Source: Helicobacter pylori (GTDB taxonomy: Bacteria; Campylobacterota; Campylobacteria; Campylobacterales; Helicobacteraceae). Taken from it: a DNA stretch of 64,000 bases. Below the pieces are notes generated by a model. The model was given only the letters and a program-made list of their open reading frames with translations. It did not search any database and was not told where the DNA came from. Below, in pieces: positions 57,601 to 64,000 of the stretch. Made by a program: the position numbers and the translations under genes. The stretch is from contig CP032039.1 in assembly GCA_008032935.1 (NCBI GenBank), positions 930,001 through 994,000 on the forward strand. Direction: 5' to 3'. Numbering within the stretch: the first letter of the stretch is position 1; each line of letters begins with the position of its first letter.

Positions 57601-57747
57601 GATCCTTTTTTGCTTTAAAACATTATTTTTACCTTAAATTGAATAAAAAATCAAGAGAAAATGATATAGGCTCGATCAAATTTTGGGCGTCAAAGGCCTT
57701 ATGAATAACCATAATAAGCAAGGGTTACAATATTGCAAAGAAAACGC

Positions 57748-57753
57748 TACAAT
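57748..57753 (+). promoter_or_regulatory. -10 element of the ABC-F gene
   Basis: ACGCTACAATAAGC, 38 bp before the ATG at 57792; the same GCTACAAT form as seen before hypB and pta. Confidence 0.45.
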
Positions 57754-57791
57754 AAGCTTTCTCTAATCACAAAAAATAAGGAAATCATAAG

Positions 57792-59393
57792 ATGCTACAA
57801 ACCATCAACTTAACGCAACGCTATGCGACTAAAAAATTGTTTGAAAACGTGAATATCAAGCTGGATAAAAACAAGCGCTACGGGCTGATTGGGGCTAATG
57901 GGGCAGGGAAGTCCACTTTTTTAAAGATTTTAAGCAAGAGCATTGATTGCAGCAGTGGGGAAGTCATCATTACAAGCGGGATGAGAATGGGGGTTTTAGG
58001 GCAGGATCAATACGCTTTTGAAGATTTGAGCCTTAAAGATGCGGTTTTGATAGGCAATAAGCGTTTGTATGACGCTATCAAAGAAAAAGAGCGCTTATAC
58101 ACCGAAGGCGATTTGAGCGATGATAAAGTGAATGCGAGACTAGGGGAGCTAGAAACCATTTGTGTAGAAGAAGATCCCATGTATGAATGCGAAGTGGCGA
58201 TTGAAAAAATCCTAGAAGATTTAGGCATTCCTAGCTCTAAACACAATGATTTGATGAAAACCTTGCCAAGTAGCGATAAATTTAAAATCCTTCTCGCTCA
58301 AGTCTTGTTCCCTAAACCGGATATTTTGCTTTTAGATGAGCCGACCAACAACCTGGATTTAAACGCCATTGAGTGGCTAGAAAACAACCTCAAACGCCAT
58401 GAAGGCACGATGGTAGTCATCAGCCATGACAGGCATTTTTTAAATGCGGTATGCACGCATATTTTGGATTTGGATTTCCACAGCGTGCGCGAATTTAGCG
58501 GGAATTATGACGATTGGTATATCGCTTCTACTTTGATGATTAAACAGCAAGAGGCCGAACGCAATAAAAAACTCAAAGAAAAAGAAGAGCTAGAAAAATT
58601 CATCGCGCGTTTCAGCGCTAACGCTTCTAAAGCCAAGCAAGCCACCAGCCGCCAAAAACAACTGGATAAATTAGACATTCAAAGCTTAGCGGTATCTAGC
58701 AGGAGGGATCCTAGCATTATTTTTAAACCCAAACGCACCATTGGGAATGAAGCTTTAGAGTGCGAAAACATCTCTAAAAGTTATGATGGGCAAATGGTTT
58801 TAAATCAAGTGAGCTTGAAAGTGATGCCTAAAGACAAGATCGCCCTCATAGGGCCAAACGGCGTGGGTAAATCCACGCTTTGTAAGATTTTAGTAGAAGA
58901 GTTAAAGCCGGATACGGGCGTGGTGAAATGGGGAGCGACCGTTTCAAAAGGCTATTTCCCTCAAAATGTGAGCGAAGAAATCAGCGGGGAAGAGACCTTG
59001 TATCAATGGCTTTTTAATTTCAATAAAAAGATTGAAAGCGCAGAGGTTAGGAACGCTTTAGGGAGGATGCTTTTTAATGGCGAAGAGCAAGAAAAATGCG
59101 TGAACGCTTTAAGTGGGGGCGAAAAACACCGAATGGTTTTATCCAAGCTCATGCTAGAGGGGGGGAATTTCTTAGTCTTAGATGAGCCAACCAACCACCT
59201 AGATTTAGAATCCATTATCGCGCTAGGCGAAGCGCTCTTTAAATTTGATGGGGCGCTGATTTGCATAAGCCATGACAGAGAGCTCATTGATGCGTATGCT
59301 AATAGAATCATTGAATTAGTCCCAAGCCCTAAAGGCGCTTCAATCATTGATTTTAAAGGCAGTTATGAAGAGTATTTAGCGAGCAAAAAATGA
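57792..59393 (+). CDS. ABC-F family ATPase (translation factor-like)
   Basis: A 533-residue protein with two ABC domains and no membrane segment: LIGANGAGKSTFLK (Walker A 1), LLLDEPTNNLD, and the second set IGPNGVGKSTLCK, LSGGEKHRMVLSKLM, LVLDEPTNHLD. Between them is the charged P-site tRNA interaction motif linker (KQQEAERNKKLKEKEELEKFIARF). The first signature is degenerate (LPSSDKFKI). ABC-F proteins act on ribosomes; the arrangement is nearest to the YbiT group. The next gene begins 4 bp inside its end. Confidence 0.9.
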   Translation: MLQTINLTQRYATKKLFENVNIKLDKNKRYGLIGANGAGKSTFLKILSKSIDCSSGEVIITSGMRMGVLGQDQYAFEDLSLKDAVLIGNKRLYDAIKEKERLYTEGDLSDDKVNARLGELETICVEEDPMYECEVAIEKILEDLGIPSSKHNDLMKTLPSSDKFKILLAQVLFPKPDILLLDEPTNNLDLNAIEWLENNLKRHEGTMVVISHDRHFLNAVCTHILDLDFHSVREFSGNYDDWYIASTLMIKQQEAERNKKLKEKEELEKFIARFSANASKAKQATSRQKQLDKLDIQSLAVSSRRDPSIIFKPKRTIGNEALECENISKSYDGQMVLNQVSLKVMPKDKIALIGPNGVGKSTLCKILVEELKPDTGVVKWGATVSKGYFPQNVSEEISGEETLYQWLFNFNKKIESAEVRNALGRMLFNGEEQEKCVNALSGGEKHRMVLSKLMLEGGNFLVLDEPTNHLDLESIIALGEALFKFDGALICISHDRELIDAYANRIIELVPSPKGASIIDFKGSYEEYLASKK

Positions 59394-60337
59394 AACCACA
59401 AGATATTAAAATCATTCAAAGCGTTTTAGAGATTATCAAAGAGCCTATTAAGGTTACTGAAATTTATCATAAAGCCCAAGAGCTTTTTGAAAAAGGCGAG
59501 ATTGAAAACATGTTTGATTATGGGGGCAACACTCCCGATCAGAGTGTTAGCTCTTTTATTTATACAGCCTTAAACAAGGGCGAAGAGCTGCCTTTTTTTA
59601 AGGTGCAAGAAAATCCAGCTTTAATCGCTTTAAAAAGTGCAGCCAAAGAGCCGGTTTTAAGCGCTGAAAAAATAAGCGCTCCAAACGCTAAAATCGCGCA
59701 TAATAAAATCGCGCATGAAAGGGATTTGCACCCCTTTTTAACCTACATGGCTTTTCATAATGAAAATTTGAAATGCTACACGAAAACCATTTTTCATGAA
59801 GAGAGTTCAAAATCAATAAAAGGCATGGACAGGTGGCTTTATCCGGACATGGTGGGGGTTAGGTTTTTACACGCTGAATTGTCTAATGAAAATTTAATCG
59901 CTTTTTCTAAGAAATTTGACACTTTGCCCGTTAAATTGGTGAGCTTTGAATTGAAAAAAGAAATCAGCGTGCATAATTGCAGGGAGTGTTATTTTCAAGC
60001 GATTTCTAATAGCTCGTGGGCTAATGAAGGGTATTTAGTGGGCCATCATATTGATACGCATAATCCCAAACTCATGGATTTATTGAAGCGTTTGCATGCG
60101 AGTTTTGGGATTGGCGTGATTGATTTGAGAACTAATGAGGACAAAAGCGCTATTTTATTGAACGCTAAATACAAAGAAAAAATTGATTACACCGTGGCTT
60201 TAGAGCTTAGCGAAAAAAATGAAGAATTCAGCGGTTTTTTAAAGAGCGTTGTGGATTATGACCCAAAAAACCAAAACCGCTATAAAGATGAATTTGATGA
60301 GATCAAAAAGAAAGAGGAGTTATACCCTAACTCATAA
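59390..60337 (+). CDS. HARE-HTH domain protein, HrgA-like
   Basis: A 315-residue protein. The N-terminal 75 residues (IIQSVLEIIKEPIKVTEIYHKAQELFEKG, GGNTPDQSVSSFIYTALNKGEELPFFKV) are a HARE-HTH domain. The C-terminal part (LHPFLTYMAFHNENLKCYTKTIFHEES, WLYPDMVGVRFLHAEL, VKLVSFELKKEISVHNCRECYFQAISNSSWANEGYLV) has the D...E-x-K pattern of PD-(D/E)XK nucleases in COG2958. HrgA-type genes are linked to restriction loci in H. pylori; here it follows an ABC-F gene. Function is inferred. Confidence 0.75.
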   Translation: MKPQDIKIIQSVLEIIKEPIKVTEIYHKAQELFEKGEIENMFDYGGNTPDQSVSSFIYTALNKGEELPFFKVQENPALIALKSAAKEPVLSAEKISAPNAKIAHNKIAHERDLHPFLTYMAFHNENLKCYTKTIFHEESSKSIKGMDRWLYPDMVGVRFLHAELSNENLIAFSKKFDTLPVKLVSFELKKEISVHNCRECYFQAISNSSWANEGYLVGHHIDTHNPKLMDLLKRLHASFGIGVIDLRTNEDKSAILLNAKYKEKIDYTVALELSEKNEEFSGFLKSVVDYDPKNQNRYKDEFDEIKKKEELYPNS

Positions 60338-60356
60338 CTTTCTTTTAAAAAACGCT

Positions 60357-61043
60357 TTAAGCGATTTTGTAAGGGCGTTTCAAAAACCCCAAATAAAGCG
60401 CTAAAGAACAGCACGACCAAGCAGTCCCTAATAAAAACCCTCCTAAAACATCGCTAGGGTAATGCACCCCTAAATAAACCCTATCATACGCCATTAAAAA
60501 AATCCAAAAAAGCAAAATAATAGCACCAATAGTTTTAATGCGATTGTTGGCGTTAGAATAGCATAACAACAACGCCAAGGAGCCGTAAAAAAGCGCTGAA
60601 GCTAAAGCATGCCCGCTGGGGAAACTAAAGCCATGCGCAAAAACCAATTCGCCATTGGTTACAGGCCGTGGGCGCGCCACTAAAAGCTTAAGGGATTTTA
60701 AGGTGAATTCACCTAATAAGATGCTAAAGAAAAACCACACCCCCAAAGCGATGCGTTTTTGAAACCCAAACCACAAGCCAATGAGTAAGGCTATAGGAGT
60801 GGTGAGCTTGCTTTGCGCAAACCAAGTGCTAAAAAACACGAAAGAAAGCCATGCACTTTTTTGAATGGGGGCAGGATTGCGGATCAAGTCTATAAAAAAT
60901 AAATCCAATTGTTGCACCCACTCTTTTTGAAAAGCCACCCCGCTTATTACGACGCCAAACAAAATAAAAAAGACGATCCCAATAATCCCAAGCGTTTTAG
61001 CCGCTTTTTTCTCTCTTACGCTGATTGTTCTGTCAAATACCAT
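60357..61043 (-). CDS. PAP2-family membrane phosphatase (undecaprenyl-PP/PGP phosphatase)
   Basis: A 228-residue protein with five or six transmembrane helices and the PAP2 signature: KLLVARPRP (KxxxxxxRP), SFPSGHALAS (PSGH) and RVYLGVHYPSDVLGG (SRxxxxxHxxxD-like). It dephosphorylates lipid pyrophosphates. The H. pylori gene at this place, HP0851, was reported as HupA, the main undecaprenyl pyrophosphate and phosphatidylglycerol phosphate phosphatase; I make that link by position and motifs. Monocistronic and divergent from hsdM. Confidence 0.85.
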   Translation of the reverse strand: MVFDRTISVREKKAAKTLGIIGIVFFILFGVVISGVAFQKEWVQQLDLFFIDLIRNPAPIQKSAWLSFVFFSTWFAQSKLTTPIALLIGLWFGFQKRIALGVWFFFSILLGEFTLKSLKLLVARPRPVTNGELVFAHGFSFPSGHALASALFYGSLALLLCYSNANNRIKTIGAIILLFWIFLMAYDRVYLGVHYPSDVLGGFLLGTAWSCCSLALYLGFLKRPYKIA

Positions 61044-61144
61044 TCAAACCCCTTTTAAAAAATGACTTTTAGAAATGGGATTATAGCTTATTTATCCCAC
61101 AAACGCATGGAAAGCGCAAGGAATAAAAAAATAATATTCTTTGC

Positions 61145-61150
61145 TATAAT
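61145..61150 (+). promoter_or_regulatory. -10 element of hsdMS
   Basis: TTTGCTATAATGAAAC, 73 bp before the hsdM ATG; full TATAAT match. Confidence 0.5.
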
Positions 61151-61222
61151 GAAACCTTTAAAGGCTGACAACGCCAAACAAAACCGCCAATCAAAAAAAC
61201 ACAAAAAAGGGCTTATACCATC

Positions 61223-62818
61223 ATGGAAAACAAAAACACTCAAGCGAATGGGAAAAACAACGAGCATGCATCTTCTTCATTAGAGCGTAACGAATTGCAC
61301 AACACCATTTGGAAAGTGGCGAACGAATTGAGAGGCTCAGTGGATGGCTGGGATTTCAAGCAATACGTTTTAGGCGTTCTTTTTTACCGCTACATTTCAG
61401 AAAACATGGCTAATCACCACAATGAATACGAGCGAAAGCTTGATCCGAATTTTGATTACGCTTCATTAAGCGATGAAGAGGCTCAAATCGTAAGAAAATC
61501 AACCATTGAAGAAAAAGGCTTTTTCATCCCGCCAAGTGCTTTATTTTGTAACGTTTTAAAAAACGCGCCTAGTAACGAAGATCTCAATGTAACCTTACAA
61601 AACATTTTTAACGAAATAGAAAAATCCAGCCTTGGCACTCCATCAGAAGAAAACGTCAAAGGCTTGTTTGCGGATTTAGACGTCAATAGCAACAAGTTAG
61701 GGAGCTCTCATCAAAATAGGGTGGAAAAATTGACTAAAATCCTTCAAGCCATAGGGGGCATGCAATTAGGCGACTACCAACAAAGCGGGATCGATGTTTT
61801 TGGCGACGCTTATGAATATTTAATGGCGATGTATGCGAGCAATGCCGGCAAAAGCGGAGGGGAATATTTCACCCCCCAAGAAGTGAGCGAACTGCTCGCT
61901 AAAATCGCCCTGCACGGCCAAGAGAGCGTCAATAAAGTTTATGACCCATGCTGTGGGAGCGGGAGCTTACTCTTACAATTTTCTAAAGTGCTAGGCGATA
62001 AAAACGTCTCAAAAGGGTATTTTGGGCAAGAAATCAATTTGACCACTTACAACCTTTGCCGCATCAACATGTTTTTGCATGACATCAATTACACTAAATT
62101 CCACATCGCGCTAGGGGACACGCTTTTAGATCCAAAACATGAAGACGATGAGCCTTTTGATGCGATCGTTTCCAACCCTCCCTATTCCACTAAATGGGTG
62201 GGCGATAACAGCCCCATTTTAATGAATGATGAGCGCTTTAGCCCGGCCGGTGCGCTAGCGCCCAAAAACGCCGCCGATCTCGCTTTCACCATGCACATGC
62301 TTTCTTATTTATCCAATAGCGGCACGGCTGCGATCGTGGAATTTCCCGGGGTGCTTTATAGAGGGAACGCTGAAGCAAAAATCAGAGAATATTTAGTCAA
62401 AGAGAATGTCATTGACTGCGTGATCGCTTTGCCTGATAACCTCTTTTTTGGAACGAGTATCGCTACTTGCATTTTAGTGCTTAAGAAAAACAAAAAAGAC
62501 GACACCACGCTTTTTATTGATGCGAGTAAGGAATTTGTCAAAGAAGGCAAGAAAAACAAGCTCAAAGAGTATAACCGAGAAAGGATTTTGCAAACCTATA
62601 TTGAAAGGAAAGCCATCAAGCATTTTTCGGCTCTAGCTAATATAGAGAAAATCCAAGAAAACGATTACAATCTCTCCGTCAACCGCTATGTGGAGCAAGA
62701 AGACACCAAAGAAGCCATTGACATTAAAGCGCTCAATAGTGAGATTTCTCAAATCGTAGAAAAACAAAGCGCTTTAAGGAACCGCCTTGAATTAATCATC
62801 AAAGAGTTAGAAGCTTAA
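61223..62818 (+). CDS. hsdM: Type I restriction-modification methyltransferase subunit HsdM
   Basis: A 531-residue N6-adenine methyltransferase: N-terminal HsdM helical domain (LHNTIWKVANELRGSVDGWDFKQYVLGVLFYRYISENMA), GGEYFTPQEVSELLAKIA, AdoMet motif VYDPCCGSGSLLLQF, catalytic NPPYSTKW and VEFPGVLYRGNAEAKIREYL. With HsdS it methylates a bipartite site. This is the type IC-like form. The ATG at 61223 is followed by a frame without interruption, and hsdS begins 10 bp later. Confidence 0.95.
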   Translation: MENKNTQANGKNNEHASSSLERNELHNTIWKVANELRGSVDGWDFKQYVLGVLFYRYISENMANHHNEYERKLDPNFDYASLSDEEAQIVRKSTIEEKGFFIPPSALFCNVLKNAPSNEDLNVTLQNIFNEIEKSSLGTPSEENVKGLFADLDVNSNKLGSSHQNRVEKLTKILQAIGGMQLGDYQQSGIDVFGDAYEYLMAMYASNAGKSGGEYFTPQEVSELLAKIALHGQESVNKVYDPCCGSGSLLLQFSKVLGDKNVSKGYFGQEINLTTYNLCRINMFLHDINYTKFHIALGDTLLDPKHEDDEPFDAIVSNPPYSTKWVGDNSPILMNDERFSPAGALAPKNAADLAFTMHMLSYLSNSGTAAIVEFPGVLYRGNAEAKIREYLVKENVIDCVIALPDNLFFGTSIATCILVLKKNKKDDTTLFIDASKEFVKEGKKNKLKEYNRERILQTYIERKAIKHFSALANIEKIQENDYNLSVNRYVEQEDTKEAIDIKALNSEISQIVEKQSALRNRLELIIKELEA

Positions 62819-62828
62819 GGGGGGCAAA

Positions 62829-64000
62829 ATGCATAAAATAGAGCACTTACTCCAAACTCTAGCGCCTAATGGGGTGGAGTTTAAAACGCTTGAAGAGGTT
62901 TTTGAAATTAAAAATGGTTACACCCCATCAAAAAACAATCCTGAATTTTGGAAAAATGGGACTATCCCTTGGTTTAGAATGGAAGACCTTAGAGAAAATG
63001 GGAGGATTTTAAAAGACTCTATCCAACACATTACCCCAAAGGCTTTAAAGGGTAAGAAATTATTCCCTAAAAATTCTATTATCATTTCTACAACGGCAAC
63101 GATAGGAGAGCACGCCCTTTTAATCGTTGATTCGTTAGCGAATCAACGATTCACTTTTTTAAGCAAAAAAGCGAATTGTGATCTTGCTTTAGACATGAAA
63201 TTCTTTTTTTACCAATGCTTTCTTTTAGGGGAATGGTGCAAAAATAATATTAATGTTTCAGGTTTTGCTTCTGTGGATATGACCGCTTTTAAAAAACATA
63301 AGTTCCCCATCCCGCCCCTAGAGATCCAACAAGAGATCGTTAAGATTTTGGACGCTTTCACAGAATTAAACACAGAATTAAACACAGAATTAAACGCGCG
63401 AAAAAAGCAATACCAGTATTACCAAAACATGCTTTTAGACTTTAACGATATTAACCAAAGCCATAAAGACGCTAAAGAAAGATTAGCGCAAAAACCCTAC
63501 CCTAAACGCTTGAAAACCTTACTCCACACTCTAGCGCCTAAGGGGGTGGAGTTTAGGAAGTTGGGGGAGGTGTGTGAAATTTTAGATAATCGGCGTATCC
63601 CAATTGCGAAAAATAAAAGAAATCCGGGAATTTATCCTTATTATGGAGCAAATGGAATTCAAGATTATATTGATAGTTATATTTTTGATGGGGATTTTGT
63701 GCTAGTTGGTGAAGATGGGAGCGTTATCAATAAGGATAATACTCCTGTTGTGAATTGGGCAAGCGGAAAAATATGGGTGAATAATCATGCTCATGTGCTT
63801 CAAACAAAAAATGAATTAAAATTAAAGTTTTTATATTTTTATTTACAAACGATAGATGTTAGCTATTGTGTTGCTGGAACTCCGCCAAAAATAAACCAAG
63901 AAAATTTAAAAAAAATAACCATCCCCATCCCACCCCTAGAGATCCAACAAGAGATCGTTAAGATTTTGGATCAATTTTCACTTTTAACCACCGATTTATT
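62829..64000 (+). CDS. hsdS: Type I specificity subunit HsdS (runs off window)
   Basis: At least 390 codons, open to the window edge. TRD1 follows VEFKTLEEVFEIKNGYTPSK; the first conserved stretch PPLEIQQEIVKILDAF (about 160-175) leads into the helical linker with FTELNTELNTELNARKKQYQYYQNMLLDF. TRD2 follows VEFRKLGEVCEILDNRRIP and ends with a second PPLEIQQEIVKILDQF. HsdS reads two half-sites, one per TRD. Near-identical DNA repeats flank both TRDs, and the linker has three 12-bp repeats. TRD2 is AT-richer than its surroundings, suggesting exchange. Confidence 0.93.
   Translation, partial: MHKIEHLLQTLAPNGVEFKTLEEVFEIKNGYTPSKNNPEFWKNGTIPWFRMEDLRENGRILKDSIQHITPKALKGKKLFPKNSIIISTTATIGEHALLIVDSLANQRFTFLSKKANCDLALDMKFFFYQCFLLGEWCKNNINVSGFASVDMTAFKKHKFPIPPLEIQQEIVKILDAFTELNTELNTELNARKKQYQYYQNMLLDFNDINQSHKDAKERLAQKPYPKRLKTLLHTLAPKGVEFRKLGEVCEILDNRRIPIAKNKRNPGIYPYYGANGIQDYIDSYIFDGDFVLVGEDGSVINKDNTPVVNWASGKIWVNNHAHVLQTKNELKLKFLYFYLQTIDVSYCVAGTPPKINQENLKKITIPIPPLEIQQEIVKILDQFSLLTTDL
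63122..63151. repeat. 13-bp perfect inverted repeat inside TRD1 of hsdS
   Basis: AATCGTTGATTCG-TTAG-CGAATCAACGATT within codons for IVDSLANQRF. The peptide is a common HsdS stretch, so the palindrome may be due to coding constraint, but the match is perfect. Confidence 0.8.
63304..63970 (+). repeat. 49-bp direct repeats after each HsdS TRD
   Basis: 63304-63352 and 63922-63970 differ at one base (TCCCGCCCC versus TCCCACCCC). A second pair, 62847-62883 and 63519-63555, precedes TRD1 and TRD2 with only a few mismatches. Such pairs allow TRD exchange or movement by recombination. Confidence 0.9.
63360..63395 (+). repeat. Three 12-bp repeats in the HsdS linker (Thr-Glu-Leu-Asn)
   Basis: ACAGAATTAAAC at 63360, 63372 and 63384, in frame, giving TELN three times in the coiled-coil spacer between TRDs. 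In EcoR124 type enzymes, the number of comparable TAEL repeats sets the length of the nonspecific spacer in the target site. Confidence 0.9.

Overview
The window is a stretch of Helicobacter pylori chromosome. Diagnostic genes are vacA, a bab-type Hop adhesin, katA-kapA, frpB1, hypABCD and the heptose (hld/gmh) operon. AT-rich composition, many homopolymer tracts and strain-variable restriction-modification genes fit. From recalled gene order it matches roughly HP0911 to HP0848 of strain 26695, written in reverse; this was not aligned.

Left part (1-9.4 kb): the start of a UvrD/Rep helicase, a TaqI-class adenine methyltransferase with a putative restriction endonuclease, then fliK-flgD-flgE2 behind a textbook sigma-54 promoter. 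The acetate genes pta and ackA follow, and both are broken. ackA also carries a small IS200/IS605-type element with hairpins at both ends, sitting where about a third of the gene is missing.

9.4-18.1 kb: a small cupin, a 42-residue membrane peptide and the hydrogenase/urease maturation genes hypB-hypC-hypD, whose 3' end is tandemly duplicated. tRNA-Gln and initiator tRNA-Met precede a bab adhesin with a 14-A promoter tract and a one-base frameshift. A 700-bp T-rich repeat field follows. Next is an intact RelE/YafQ-type toxin-antitoxin pair, then a decayed copy of it interrupted by a RelB-like gene and a frameshifted vapD.

18.1-41.3 kb: thioesterase and short-chain dehydrogenase genes, FecDE-type metal transporter parts, vacA (s2/i2/m2 by sequence), cysS, murJ with two frameshifts, a FapA-like gene, ruvA, a mobile-element relic with a PBECR/DUF3519-like nuclease fragment, an NYN-domain gene and ruvC. 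Then come Fur-boxed frpB1, katA, kapA, phnA and cdh, the last also with a Fur-like palindrome.

41.3-64 kb: the main hook gene flgE with its own sigma-54 promoter, then hypA, lpxB, greA, dut, coaX and the complete ADP-heptose pathway (gmhB-hldD-hldE-gmhA). A DltD-like gene and an AlgI/PatA acyltransferase follow, the latter switched off by an (AG)8 repeat. guaC has foreign-looking codon use. An ABC-F ATPase, a HARE-HTH protein, a PAP2 phosphatase and a type I restriction-modification system close the window. The hsdS gene at the edge has two flanking long repeats and a triple 12-bp linker repeat.

Overall this is housekeeping and motility/envelope DNA dotted with contingency loci. At least five genes are broken by short indels (pta, ackA, bab, vapD, murJ) and patA is out of frame at a dinucleotide repeat. 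I did not find a wholly new multi-gene system. The most unusual stretches are the nested toxin-antitoxin graveyard (17.3-18.0 kb), the ackA mini-IS, the post-ruvA relic (31-33 kb) and the variable hsdS.
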